The notes under the pieces were generated by a model. That model saw only the letters and a list, made by a program, of their open reading frames with translations. It made no database searches and had not been told where the DNA came from. From the NCBI RefSeq assembly GCF_023715365.1, contig NZ_JAMBNZ010000001.1, positions 310,001 to 374,000 of the forward strand: a stretch of DNA of 64,000 nt, in the 5' to 3' direction. This document shows positions 43,164 through 52,156 of this stretch, piece after piece (position 1 is the first letter of the stretch; every line of letters starts with the position of its first letter). The position numbers and the translations under genes were made by a program. This DNA is from Georgenia satyanarayanai (GTDB lineage: Bacteria > Actinomycetota > Actinomycetes > Actinomycetales > Actinomycetaceae).

Positions 43164-44330
43164 TCAGCGGAGGCCCACTGGGCGGTCCAGGGCGAGCTGG
43201 ATGAGCTCGTCCACCAGCTCGGGGTAAGGCAGGCCACTGCGCTCCCACATGAGCGGGTACATCGAGTACGGCGTGAAGCCGGGCATCGTGTTGACCTCGT
43301 TGACGGTCACCCGGCCCGAGCCGGTGACGAAGAAGTCCACCCGGGCCAGGCCCTCGCAGCCGAGCGCCTCGAAGGCCCGCGCCGCGACGACCCGCACCTC
43401 GTCGATGACGTGCTGGGGCAGCTCGGCGGGGCAGCTGAGCTGGACGTGGGCGGCGTCGAGGTACTTCGCCTCGAAGTCGTAGAAGGCGTGGCCGTCGACG
43501 ACGATCTCCCCCGGCAGCGCGGTACGCGGGGCGTCGTCACCGCGGCCCTGGAGGACGGCGCACTCGATCTCCCGGCCCTCGAGGGCCGCCTCGACAACGA
43601 CCTTGGGGTCGTGGCGCTGCGCCTCGGCGATGGCGTCGGCGAGCTCGGCGCGGCGGTCGACCTTCGTGATGCCGAGGGACGAGCCGGCGCGCGCGGGCTT
43701 GACGAAGACCGGGTAGCCGAGGCTGTCGACGGACTCCATCGCGGCATCGGCGTCGCTGCGCCACTGCCGCGGGGTGATGACCGTGTAGGGCCCCACCGGC
43801 AGCCCGTGCCCCGCGAGGACGACCTTCATGTAGTGCTTGTCCATGCCGGCCGCGGACGCGAGCACCCCGGAGCCGACGTAGGGCAGCTGGGCCATCTCGA
43901 GCAGCCCCTGGAGCGTGCCGTCCTCCCCGAAGGGCCCGTGGAGCACGGGGAAGACGACGTCGACCTGACCGAGGCTGCGCGGCAGCCGGCCGGCCTCGGT
44001 GACGGTGAGCTCGCGGCGCACGTCCGCCATGGGCAGGACGACGTCGCCCTCGGCCTCCGCGACCTGCGGCAGGTCCCCGCCGGCGATGGACAGGGCGTCC
44101 GGGTCGTCCGGCGCGAGCACCCACTGGCCCGACGGCGTGATGCCGATGGGCAGGACGTCGTAGCGCTCGCGGTCCAGGGCGCGGAGCACCCCGGCGGCCG
44201 TGGCGCAGCTGATCGCGTGCTCGCCGCTGCGCCCGCCGAAGACGAGGGCCACCCGGGTGCGGCGCGGCGCCCCGGCGGCGGCGCCGGGGGCGGCGGCAGG
44301 AGGGAACGCGGGCTGGGTCGAGTCGCTCAT
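43164..44330 (-). CDS. ddl: D-alanine-D-alanine ligase
   Basis: 388-residue ATP-grasp enzyme making the D-Ala-D-Ala dipeptide of peptidoglycan. VALVFGGRSGEHAISCATAA, VFPVLHGPFGEDGTLQGLLE, PVFVKPARAGSSLGITKV and ARVDFFVTGSGRVTVNEVNT are the family motifs. ATG 44330 gives a 30-residue Ala/Pro-rich N-terminal extension before the first strand; it could be shorter. Confidence 0.97.
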   Translation of the reverse strand: MSDSTQPAFPPAAAPGAAAGAPRRTRVALVFGGRSGEHAISCATAAGVLRALDRERYDVLPIGITPSGQWVLAPDDPDALSIAGGDLPQVAEAEGDVVLPMADVRRELTVTEAGRLPRSLGQVDVVFPVLHGPFGEDGTLQGLLEMAQLPYVGSGVLASAAGMDKHYMKVVLAGHGLPVGPYTVITPRQWRSDADAAMESVDSLGYPVFVKPARAGSSLGITKVDRRAELADAIAEAQRHDPKVVVEAALEGREIECAVLQGRGDDAPRTALPGEIVVDGHAFYDFEAKYLDAAHVQLSCPAELPQHVIDEVRVVAARAFEALGCEGLARVDFFVTGSGRVTVNEVNTMPGFTPYSMYPLMWERSGLPYPELVDELIQLALDRPVGLR

Positions 44331-44500
44331 CGCCTGTGAGACTACCGGCGGCCGCCGGCACCGCCCCGGCAACCCGCCGCCCGCGTGGGCGGGCTCACGT
44401 GGCCGCCCCCCGGCCCGGCCCCCTGCGCGCCGCCCGTCCCCGGGCCCGGACGGCCGGCCGCGCTCGTGGGACGTGTCGCGGGGCAACGCGCGTGCAGGTC

Positions 44501-44506
44501 TACCCT
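44501..44506 (+). promoter_or_regulatory. Leaderless-type -10 of the Cys/Met enzyme gene
   Basis: TACCCT six bases before GTG 44513; no ribosome site. Confidence 0.5.
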
Positions 44507-44512
44507 GACGCC

Positions 44513-45661
44513 GTGAACGACCGAGACCTCAGCCCCGCCACCTACGCCGTCGTCGCCGGGCGCCCCGAGCGCACCGAGGGGGCGCCGGTCAACCCGCCGG
44601 TGGTCCTGTCCTCCACCTACGTGGGCCGCGGCGCCGCGGCGCCCGGAGCCCCCGTCTACACCCGCCTGGGCACCGAGACGTGGGAGCCGCTGGAGGAGGC
44701 GCTGGCCGGCCTCGAGCGCGCCGCCGAGCCGGGTCTGGTCTTCGCCTCGGGCATGGCCGCGGTCAGCGCCGCGCTCGACCTCACCCGCCCCGGCACCCGG
44801 CTCGTCGTCCCGCGCCACGCCTACCACGCCTCCCTCGTCGCGGCCCGGCACCTGGTCGAGCGCAGCAACGTCGAGCTCGTCGAGGTCGACATCGCCGACA
44901 CCGCCGCCGTCGTCGCCGCGATCGAGAGCGGCACGACCTCGCTCGTGTGGGTCGAGACGCCCACCAACCCGATGCTCGAGATCGCCGACATCGCCGCGGT
45001 CAGTGCCGCCGCCCACGCGGCCGGCGCCGTCGTCGTCGTCGACAACACCTTCGCCACCCCGCTGGCGCAGCGTCCCCTCGAGCTCGGTGCCGACGTCGTC
45101 GTCCACTCGGTGAGCAAGTACCTCGCCGGCCACTCCGACCTCATCCTCGGTGCCGTCCTCACGAGCTCGCGCGAGCTCTACGACGCCGTGCGCACCCGCC
45201 GCGACATCGGCGGCGGCATCGCCGGGCCGTGGGAGACATGGCTCGCGCTGCGCGGCCTGCGCACCCTCGCGCTGCGCGTCGAGCGCTCCCAGGCCAACGC
45301 CGCCGAGCTCGCGCGCCGCCTCGAGGGCCACGAGCACGTCGTCGCCGTCTCCCACCCCTCGCTGGCCAGCCACCCGCAGCACGAGCGTGCCACCGCCCAG
45401 ATGGACGGCTACGGCTCGGTCATCACCCTGCGCCCCGCGGGCGGGCGGGCCGGCGCGGACGCCCTCGTCTCCGCGGTGCACCTGTGGGTGCCCGCCACGA
45501 GCCTGGGCGGCGTCGAGTCGAGCCTCGAGCGGCGCCGGCGCTTCGCCTCCGAGGCCCCCACCGTGCCCGACGACCTCGTGCGCATGTCCGTGGGCGTCGA
45601 GGACGTCGAGGACCTGTGGGCCGACCTGCAGCACGCGCTCGCCGCGGCGGCCGCCGTCTAA
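44513..45661 (+). CDS. PLP-dependent trans-sulfuration family enzyme (cystathionine gamma-synthase/lyase-like)
   Basis: 382-residue Cys/Met-metabolism enzyme using pyridoxal phosphate. [52 protein letters not shown] and the PLP lysine in [20 protein letters not shown] are diagnostic. Whether it is synthase, gamma-lyase or a related enzyme cannot be told from motifs alone; [20 protein letters not shown] replaces the common SLGG-x-E-SL region with conserved residues kept. GTG chosen from the leaderless -10. Confidence 0.92.
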   Translation: MNDRDLSPATYAVVAGRPERTEGAPVNPPVVLSSTYVGRGAAAPGAPVYTRLGTETWEPLEEALAGLERAAEPGLVFASGMAAVSAALDLTRPGTRLVVPRHAYHASLVAARHLVERSNVELVEVDIADTAAVVAAIESGTTSLVWVETPTNPMLEIADIAAVSAAAHAAGAVVVVDNTFATPLAQRPLELGADVVVHSVSKYLAGHSDLILGAVLTSSRELYDAVRTRRDIGGGIAGPWETWLALRGLRTLALRVERSQANAAELARRLEGHEHVVAVSHPSLASHPQHERATAQMDGYGSVITLRPAGGRAGADALVSAVHLWVPATSLGGVESSLERRRRFASEAPTVPDDLVRMSVGVEDVEDLWADLQHALAAAAAV

Positions 45662-45664
45662 CAT
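45659..45664 (+). promoter_or_regulatory. Leaderless-type -10 of the AMIN-like lipoprotein gene
   Basis: TAACAT six bases before ATG 45671; its first three bases are the stop codon of the upstream gene. Confidence 0.45.
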
Positions 45665-45670
45665 CGGGGC

Positions 45671-46348
45671 ATGACTGCCTCGCGCACCACCCGGATCGTC
45701 GCCGCCGCCTCGCTCGCCGCCCTCGCGCTCGCCGCGTGCGGGAACGACGACGGCGAGCCCTCACCGTCCACGTCGACGAACCCGCCGCCCGTCGTCACCG
45801 AGCCGACGACCGACGCCTCCCCCACCGGGGAGCCGTCGGCCGGCCCGGAGGCGAGCACCGACGCGCCGGCCGCCACACCCGCCCCGGAGGAGCCGACCGA
45901 CGCGCCGGCCTTTGGCCCCGCCGGCACCGCGCAGAGCGCCGAGCCGAGCGGCGACCTCCTCCTCCCGGTCGGCCTGCGCGTGGGCGACCACGACGGCTTC
46001 GACCGCGTCGTCGTCGAGCTCACCGGCGAGGGCGTGCCCGGCTGGCAGGTCGAGTACGTCGACGAGGCGATCGAGGACGGTCGCGGCGATCGCGTGGACG
46101 TCGACGGCGAGGCGATCCTCTCCGTGCACGTCTCCGGCACCCGCTACCCCGACGAGGGCGAGGAGCACTACGTCCCCGGCGAGCCGCTCGACGGCCCGGA
46201 CATCATCGACGAGGTCCACTACCTGGGGACCTTCGAGGGGCTGACCCAGCTGTTCATCGGCGTCGACGACGGCCCGGCGGACTACCGGGTCTTCACGCTC
46301 GACGACCCCGCCCGCCTCGTCATCGACATCGCCGACCCGGAGGACTGA
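45671..46348 (+). CDS. AMIN-like domain lipoprotein
   Basis: 225-residue predicted lipoprotein: signal peptide with lipobox LAAC (Cys near 23), a Pro/Thr/Ser/Ala-rich spacer (about 25-92) spanning the wall, then a beta-rich AMIN-like domain (about 95-222; LRVGDHDGFDRVVVELTGEG, YRVFTLDDPARLVIDIAD). AMIN-type domains bind cell-wall polymers, so envelope attachment is likely. Convergent with gpsA, three bases apart. Confidence 0.85.
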   Translation: MTASRTTRIVAAASLAALALAACGNDDGEPSPSTSTNPPPVVTEPTTDASPTGEPSAGPEASTDAPAATPAPEEPTDAPAFGPAGTAQSAEPSGDLLLPVGLRVGDHDGFDRVVVELTGEGVPGWQVEYVDEAIEDGRGDRVDVDGEAILSVHVSGTRYPDEGEEHYVPGEPLDGPDIIDEVHYLGTFEGLTQLFIGVDDGPADYRVFTLDDPARLVIDIADPED

Positions 46349-46351
46349 GCC

Positions 46352-47377
46352 CTAGACGCCCTCGGCCTTGCGGGGCCGGGAGAGCAGCGCCTCGGTCATC
46401 GCGAGCACCGGCAGGCCCTCGTGGAGGACGGCGGCGACGGCCTGGCTGATCGGCAGGTCGACGCCGTGCGCGGCGGCGAGCTCGAGGACGGCGCGGCACG
46501 ACTTCACGCCCTCGGCGGTCCCGCCGGTCGCGGCCACGGCCTCCTCCAGCGACATCCCCTCGCCCACGTGCCGGCCGAGGGTGTTGTTGCGCGACAGCCG
46601 CGAGGCGCAGGTCGCCACCAGGTCCCCCAGGCCCGCGAGGCCGGCGAAGGTCTCGGCCTGGGCGCCGAGCGCGAGACCCAGGCGGGTGGTCTCGGCCAGC
46701 CCGCGCGTGATGATCGTCGCGGTCGTGTTGTCCCCGAAGCCGGCGCCCTGGGCCATGCCGACGGCGAGCGCGATGACGTTCTTCACCGCACCACCGAGCT
46801 CGACGCCGACGACGTCGGTGTTCGTGTAGGGCCGGAAGTACGGGGTGGCGCAGGCGTGCGCGACCCGGGCGGCGGTGGCCTCGTCGCTCGCGGCGACGAC
46901 GGTGGCCGTGGGCTGGTGGGTGGCGATCTCGCGGGCGAGGTTGGGCCCGGACACGACAGCGACCCGCCGCTCCTCCAGACCGAGCGCCTCGCGCAGCACC
47001 TCGCTCATCCGCTTGTGGGTGCCGAGCTCGACGCCCTTCATGAGCGAGACGACGACGGCGCCGGCCTCGAGCGCGTCCGCGGAGCCGGACAGCGCCGCGC
47101 GCACCGCCTGGGACGGGACGGCCACCGCGACGAGGGCGGCGCCGCCGAGCGCGGCGCGCAGGTCCGTCGTCGCCGTGACGCCACCCGGCAGGGTGACGCC
47201 GGGCAGGTACCGCTCGTTGCGGTGCTCCTCGGTGATCTCGCGGCACGCCTCGGGCGAGCGGCCCCACATGGTGACCTCGTTGCCGGCGTCGGCGAGGACG
47301 GCGGCGAAGGTCGTGCCCCAGCTGCCGGTGCCGAGGACCGCGGCGCGCGGGGCCGGGGCGGTGGTCGTGCTGGTCAT
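46352..47377 (-). CDS. gpsA: Glycerol-3-phosphate dehydrogenase [NAD(P)+]
   Basis: 341-residue enzyme reducing dihydroxyacetone phosphate to sn-glycerol-3-phosphate for phospholipids. AAVLGTGSWGTTFAAVLADA (Rossmann), KGVE, GGAVKNVIALAVGMAQGAGF with the catalytic Lys, and GDNTTATIITRGLAE are present. ATG 47377 overlaps the acyltransferase stop (ATGA), coupling two successive steps of lipid synthesis. Confidence 0.97.
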   Translation of the reverse strand: MTSTTTAPAPRAAVLGTGSWGTTFAAVLADAGNEVTMWGRSPEACREITEEHRNERYLPGVTLPGGVTATTDLRAALGGAALVAVAVPSQAVRAALSGSADALEAGAVVVSLMKGVELGTHKRMSEVLREALGLEERRVAVVSGPNLAREIATHQPTATVVAASDEATAARVAHACATPYFRPYTNTDVVGVELGGAVKNVIALAVGMAQGAGFGDNTTATIITRGLAETTRLGLALGAQAETFAGLAGLGDLVATCASRLSRNNTLGRHVGEGMSLEEAVAATGGTAEGVKSCRAVLELAAAHGVDLPISQAVAAVLHEGLPVLAMTEALLSRPRKAEGV

Positions 47378-48165
47378 GCATCCCTCTCGCTGTGGGTGGT
47401 GCGGGCAGCGCGGCGGGCACGCTTGCGCTCGGCGCGGGCGGCGAGCTCGGCGGCGCGCGGGTCGCCGTCGCGGCGGGTGTCGTACACGCGGGCAGGGGGC
47501 TGCTCGCCCCGCAGACCGGCGAGGATCTCGGTGATCGCGGCCATGACGCGCTCGGTCGCCTCGCGCAGCGCCTGCGGGTCGTCCTCGCGGCCGTACAGGT
47601 CCTCCAGCGGCACGGGCGGGCCGGCCTCGACCCGCACGGTGCGGCGCGGGACGACGTGGAGCACCTTCCCGTAGCGGGCGAGCACGTCCTGCGGCCCCCA
47701 CTGCGCGACCGGCACCACCGGCACGCGCGCGGAGAGGGCCAGTCGGGCGACGCCGAGCTTCGCCGTCATCGGCCACAGGTCGGGGTCACGGGTGAAGGTG
47801 CCCTCGGGGAAGATCCCCACGCACAGCCCCTGCGCGAGGGCGTCCCGCGCCGGCTCGAGGGCCGCGAGCGCCGAGGCGCTGTCCCGCTCGACGGCAATCT
47901 GCCCGGCGCGGCGCAGCACCCAGCCGACGACCGGCACCGCGAAGAGCGTGTGCTTGGCGAGGAAGCGCGGCGCGGCACCGTGGTTGTACAGGTAGTGCGC
48001 GAAGACGAGCGGATCGACGTTCGTCAGGTGGTTCCCGGCCGCGATGAAGCCGCCCTCGGCGGGCAGGTGCGCGGCGCCGCGCCAGTCGCGGCGCATCGTC
48101 GCCCGCAGCAGCGGGCGCAGCAGCCCGGCGATCACGCGGTACATCCGAGGGACGGGTCTGGTCAC
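47374..48165 (-). CDS. plsC: 1-acyl-sn-glycerol-3-phosphate acyltransferase
   Basis: 263-residue acyltransferase forming phosphatidic acid at the membrane. The NHxxxxD motif is in AAGNHLTNVDPLVFAHYLYN, and FPEGTFTRDPDLWP is the glycerophosphate-binding motif. Basic C-terminal tail (ARAERKRARRAAR). GTG 48165 follows a leaderless-type -10. First gene of plsC-gpsA. Confidence 0.94.
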   Translation of the reverse strand: MTRPVPRMYRVIAGLLRPLLRATMRRDWRGAAHLPAEGGFIAAGNHLTNVDPLVFAHYLYNHGAAPRFLAKHTLFAVPVVGWVLRRAGQIAVERDSASALAALEPARDALAQGLCVGIFPEGTFTRDPDLWPMTAKLGVARLALSARVPVVPVAQWGPQDVLARYGKVLHVVPRRTVRVEAGPPVPLEDLYGREDDPQALREATERVMAAITEILAGLRGEQPPARVYDTRRDGDPRAAELAARAERKRARRAARTTHSERDA

Positions 48166-48171
48166 CCGGGG

Positions 48172-48177
48172 ATCGTA
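48172..48177 (-). promoter_or_regulatory. Leaderless-type -10 of plsC
   Basis: TACGAT on the minus strand six bases before GTG 48165, within the 22-base gap after the DUF916 gene. Confidence 0.5.
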
Positions 48178-48187
48178 TCGTCGTGCC

Positions 48188-49237
48188 CTACGCGCTCCCG
48201 ACGGCGGGAGCCGCCACCACCTCCTCCACCGGGGCGGGCGCCGTCGTCGGGACGGGGCGGCGGGCGGCACGCCGCCGCCGCACGAGGCGGACGGTGCCGA
48301 ACGCCACCCGCGCCAGGACGAGGACGACGACGGCGGCCGGCACCCACGGCACCGCGACGGCGGTGACGGTGGCCGTCTCGCGGACGGCGTCGGGGCCGGT
48401 GCTCAGCCGCGCGAGGACGGAGACGTCGGCGCTGAGCAGGCCCCACGCGGGCACGCCGGGGAGAACGAGGGAGTCGGCGACCCCGGTGAGCGCCGAGGCG
48501 CGCAGCCGGTCCCCGGGCATGAGCTCGGGCAGCGCGACTGTCGCGGGGGCCGCGGAGAGCGGGCCGAAGGGGCTGCTGAGCGTCACCGCGGACTGGGGCA
48601 TGAGCCGGGCGTTGCCCTCGTTCGTCACGGTGAAGTCGACCCGGGTGTCGCCGGACCAGAAGTTCCACCACGGGGCGTCCCGGGTGAGGGTGAGCTCGGA
48701 GACCGTGACGGCGGGCGCGAGGTCACCGGGAACCCGCAGGTAGACGCGGCTGGCGACACGGGCCTCGACGAGCACCCGCTCGCCCGTGCTCGTCGTCTCC
48801 CCGCGCGGCATCGACACGACGACGCCGGCGACGTAGTCACCCGGCTGCTCGTTCTCGGGGACCGTGACGGTGAAGGGGACGGCGCCCTCCCCGCCGGGCT
48901 CGAGGGTGAGGCGCGCCGTCGCCGGCGTGATCCAGGCGCCGGCGAAGCGCGGGGCGTCCTCGGCCAGGAGCAGGCCGAGGTCCCCCGAGGGTGTGGTGAC
49001 GGCGTCGGTCGCCCACACGTCCACGGTGATCTCCTCCGGGCCGCGGTTGCGGACGAGGACGGTGTCCTCGTGCGTCTGCCCGGGGTCGAGGGTGAGCTCG
49101 AAGGCCTGCCGCGGGCCGTCGTCGTCGGGGGCGGGCAGCACCTCCCAGGCGGCGGGTGGCGGGGCCTCCTCCGCGGCGGCGGGGGTACCGAGCAGGGCGG
49201 CGGCGAGGATCGCGGCCGCGGTGGCAAGACGTCTCAT
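48188..49237 (-). CDS. DUF916-domain membrane-anchored surface protein (WxL-interacting-like)
   Basis: 349-residue exported protein: signal peptide (about 1-21), DUF916-like beta domain (about 40-150; FELTLDPGQTHEDTVLVRNR, EEITVDVWATDAVTTPSGDL), a second Ig-like domain (about 160-270), one C-terminal membrane helix (about 297-318) and a short basic cytoplasmic tail. In Firmicutes, DUF916/DUF3324 proteins hold WxL-domain proteins at the wall. The upstream gene encodes an esterase with a WxL-like C-terminus, so the two may form such a pair. AAGGAG lies seven bases before ATG. Confidence 0.82.
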   Translation of the reverse strand: MRRLATAAAILAAALLGTPAAAEEAPPPAAWEVLPAPDDDGPRQAFELTLDPGQTHEDTVLVRNRGPEEITVDVWATDAVTTPSGDLGLLLAEDAPRFAGAWITPATARLTLEPGGEGAVPFTVTVPENEQPGDYVAGVVVSMPRGETTSTGERVLVEARVASRVYLRVPGDLAPAVTVSELTLTRDAPWWNFWSGDTRVDFTVTNEGNARLMPQSAVTLSSPFGPLSAAPATVALPELMPGDRLRASALTGVADSLVLPGVPAWGLLSADVSVLARLSTGPDAVRETATVTAVAVPWVPAAVVVLVLARVAFGTVRLVRRRRAARRPVPTTAPAPVEEVVAAPAVGSA

Positions 49238-49307
49238 GGGGTTCTCCTTGGGGTCTGTCGGGTGTGCCGGTGCGGGAGGGGCGGGCCCTCCCGCACCGGC
49301 GGACCCG

Positions 49308-51161
49308 CTAGAAGACGGTGACGGTCACCCGGGCGACGTAGTCACCGGGAACCGTCGAGGTGGGGGCGTGCAGGAGCAGCTCCCCGCCGACCGTCGTCGT
49401 GCCGCGGCCGCCGCCGGGGGCGGCCGAGGCGAGGGTCGTGCCCTCGGTGAAGCCCTCACCGGGGGCGACGGGCTCCCCGGCGGTGACCTCCTGGGTGGGC
49501 GCGGCGGAGAGCACGCGGGGGGTCACCCCGAGGTACCGGCCCTCGAGCACCGCGGCCCCGGCCCGGAAGTCGCTCACCTCGGCGGTGAGCGACCAGCCAG
49601 GGTCGGCCGGCCGGGTGTCGGCCACCGTGATGGTGGGCAGGTCACCCGACGCCGCGAGGTGGCTGAGCCCGGTCTCGAGCCCGGCCGTCCCGAGGCTCAC
49701 CCGGTCGGCACCGACCGCCACGGCGAGGCCGCCGGTCTCCGGGATGGAGACCTCGACGTCGAATCCGTCCGTCGTCTGCCCGGTCACCGGCTGGGTGGCG
49801 CCGCGGACCTGGGACATGAGCCAGTCGTGGGTGACCGCGTTGTTGTAGGCCGGCACCCAGGAGAAGTGGCCGCTGAGCGGGATGCTCGGACCGTCGGCGT
49901 CCGGCGGTGTGCCGGTCGTGCCCGCCTCGAAGATGGTCACGAGGTGGTGGGCACCGATGTCCTGCGCGGCGCGGCGCTGCTCGGTCTGCAGCGCGACGGC
50001 CTCGGCGAGCGGGAGGTTGCCCGCCCACCGTCGCTGGACGACGTCGACCCCGAGCGCCTCGAGGGCGGTGACGCTGTCGTAGACGCCCTGCACCGGCACC
50101 GTGCGGTCGTCCTCGGAGTGGAACTGCCAGATCGGGAAGTCGACGAGCTCCGCCAGGCCGGGGTTCGCCCCCGGACCGTAGGCCACGGTGACGGCACCGG
50201 CGAAGACGTCCGAGTCGTCGATGAGGAGGTTCCACGTGCCGATCGACCCGAGGGACAGGCCGGTGATGTAGACCCGGTCGGGGTCGATGGGGAGCGTCTC
50301 CTTGGCGTGCTCGACCATCGCGAAGAGACCGGCGCGCCCCTCCTCGTCCTGCCACGACAGGTCGGGGTGACGTTGCGGTGCCATGACGAAGGCGGGGTGC
50401 TCGGCCTGCGCCGCTGGCTCGGCCCACGACGTGACGAGACGGTTGGCGAGGAGCTGGGCGGCGTTGTCGGTGCCCGACTCCCCCGACCCGTGGAGCGCGA
50501 GGACGAGGGGGTAGAGCCGCCCGTCGTCCTCGCCGTCGCGCACGGCCTCCGGCTCGAAGAACCGGTAGGCGAAGTCCGAGCCCTCCCCCGTCCACTGCTC
50601 GACGGAGAAGTCGTCGACGACGGAGCGGACGACCTCGGTGTTGACCACCGTCGTCGAGCGGGCCGGGACGGTCTCGTCGTCACCGACGAGGTCCTCGGTC
50701 TGGCGCACCGAGTAGGCGCCGTCGAGCGGGTACTGGTTGTTGATGCCCGTGTAGAACAGGACGCCGGCGTTCGCGTCGTAGCGGGACAGCTCGAGGATCA
50801 CCCACTCCCCGCTCGTGCCGGCCCGCTCCGCGGAGCGCTGAGGCGCGTCGCTGAGGTACGCGTGGGTGACGGTCCGCTCCCCGGTGCTCGTGTTGCCGGG
50901 GGTCGAGCCGCTGCGCCGGGCGGTGACGGTGAACGCGTCGGGGTCCAGGGGCACGTCGCCGAAGTCGAGCTCCTCGGAGTACTGGACCGCGAGCGCCGTC
51001 ACCTTGGCGCCCTCGTCGAGGGTCTCGACGAGGACGACGGCGTCGGTGATCTGGGCGTCGGCCGGTGCGGCGAGCGCCGGGGCGGCGCCCAGGGCGCCGA
51101 GCCCGAGGGCGGCGACGGCGGTGATACCGACCGCCCGCCCCCGTCTGATGGGAATTGCCAT
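49308..51161 (-). CDS. Secreted esterase with C-terminal WxL-like domain
   Basis: 617-residue exported enzyme. Signal peptide (1 to about 32, APALAAP), an N-terminal Ig-like esterase domain (about 35-170), an alpha/beta hydrolase core (about 185-440) with LVLALHGSGESG (oxyanion region), nucleophile Ser near 300 in YITGLSLGSIGTW, Asp near 351 in HSEDDRTVP and His near 431 in LSGHFSW, resembling PHB-depolymerase/feruloyl-esterase-type enzymes. Residues about 470-617 form a beta-rich domain with PGWSLTAEVSDF, matching the first WxL motif, and a terminal VPGDYVARVTVTVF in place of the second. Substrate unknown; a plant-polymer or polyester ester is plausible. Confidence 0.82.
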   Translation of the reverse strand: MAIPIRRGRAVGITAVAALGLGALGAAPALAAPADAQITDAVVLVETLDEGAKVTALAVQYSEELDFGDVPLDPDAFTVTARRSGSTPGNTSTGERTVTHAYLSDAPQRSAERAGTSGEWVILELSRYDANAGVLFYTGINNQYPLDGAYSVRQTEDLVGDDETVPARSTTVVNTEVVRSVVDDFSVEQWTGEGSDFAYRFFEPEAVRDGEDDGRLYPLVLALHGSGESGTDNAAQLLANRLVTSWAEPAAQAEHPAFVMAPQRHPDLSWQDEEGRAGLFAMVEHAKETLPIDPDRVYITGLSLGSIGTWNLLIDDSDVFAGAVTVAYGPGANPGLAELVDFPIWQFHSEDDRTVPVQGVYDSVTALEALGVDVVQRRWAGNLPLAEAVALQTEQRRAAQDIGAHHLVTIFEAGTTGTPPDADGPSIPLSGHFSWVPAYNNAVTHDWLMSQVRGATQPVTGQTTDGFDVEVSIPETGGLAVAVGADRVSLGTAGLETGLSHLAASGDLPTITVADTRPADPGWSLTAEVSDFRAGAAVLEGRYLGVTPRVLSAAPTQEVTAGEPVAPGEGFTEGTTLASAAPGGGRGTTTVGGELLLHAPTSTVPGDYVARVTVTVF

Positions 51162-51550
51162 GACTGCACATCCTCACTTCATCGTGGTGATGACGTCCTG
51201 CGACTGGATGCGGTTTTCACGCGCACACAGAACGCGATCACATCCGGATTTTCGAATGCCGGTGGACGACGTCGTCCAGCACGATCACGCCCCCCCGACG
51301 AGCAGGACGTTAGCGGTCATTCTCAGCCCTGACAATGCCGTGTCCACCGGGACTGCAGACTTCTGCTGCACCCGCTGAATGACATTGCTGTAAGGCCACC
51401 ACCTTTTGATTCTCCGAAACCGTCGGAAGAGGCCCGCTAAACCACCCCGCGCCCTTTTGTCATCCAGCTTCCGACGCATTTCTCGTGCCGGCAGGATGAT
51501 TTCTCACACCGGGTGCAGCAACACCCGGTCCGCTCGGGGGACGAGCGGGC
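51162..51550. other. AT-richer intergenic region before the esterase gene
   Basis: 389 bases without a supported gene. It is locally less GC-rich than its surroundings and must hold the esterase promoter (minus). Its left half contains short AT-rich stretches (about 51310-51500) but no -35/-10 pair I would call. Two tandem hairpins near its right end belong to the two-component operon. Confidence 0.65.
51508..51548 (-). terminator. Tandem terminator hairpins after the two-component operon
   Basis: CCGCTCG/CGAGCGG (51530-51536 with 51542-51548) and ACCGGGTG/CACCCGGT (51508-51515 with 51522-51529) follow the response regulator stop within three bases. Confidence 0.7.
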
Positions 51551-52156
51551 TCAGATCCAGCCGTGGCGGCGGGCGACCTGGACGGCCTCGTGGCGGTTGG
51601 CGGCGCCCAGCTTCATCGCGGCCGCGGAGAGGTAGTTGCGGACCGTCCCGGGGCTGAGGTGGGCGCGCTGGGCGATCTCCTCCACGGGCGTGCCGTCCGC
51701 GGCGAGCTCGAGGACGTCGGCCTCGCGCGGGGTGAGCGGGGAGTCGCCCGCGCTGATGGCCTCCGCGGCGAGCTCGGGGTCGACGTAGCGCCCGCCGGCC
51801 TGGACCTGGCGCACGACGTCGGCGAGCACCCGCCCCGAGACCGTCTTGGGCAGGAAGGCCGAGACACCGGCCTCCAGGGCCCGCTTGAGGTAGCCGGGTC
51901 GCCCGTGGCTCGTGACGATGACCGAGCGGCAGCCGGGCACCTCGGCGGCGAGCTGCTGGGCGACGGCGATCCCGTCGAGCCCCGGCATCTGGAGGTCGAG
52001 GACGGCGACGTCGGGACGGTGGTGGCGGCCCGCGGCGACCGCCTCCGGGCCGGACGCGGCCTGCGCGACGACCTCGATGTCCTCCTCCAGCCCGAGGAGG
52101 CCGGCGAGGGCGTCGCGGATGAGGTTCTCGTCGTCGGCCAGGAGGATGCGGATCAT
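51551..52156 (-). CDS. DesR/NarL-family response regulator
   Basis: 201-residue regulator: receiver domain (MIRILLADDENLIRDALAGL; phospho-Asp54 in VAVLDLQMPGLDG) and LuxR-type HTH (LTPREADVLELAADGTPVEE, LSPGTVRNYLSAAAMKLGAA). Its ATG overlaps the kinase stop. Partner of the upstream DesK-like kinase; probably controls the adjacent ABC exporter genes. Confidence 0.93.
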   Translation of the reverse strand: MIRILLADDENLIRDALAGLLGLEEDIEVVAQAASGPEAVAAGRHHRPDVAVLDLQMPGLDGIAVAQQLAAEVPGCRSVIVTSHGRPGYLKRALEAGVSAFLPKTVSGRVLADVVRQVQAGGRYVDPELAAEAISAGDSPLTPREADVLELAADGTPVEEIAQRAHLSPGTVRNYLSAAAMKLGAANRHEAVQVARRHGWI

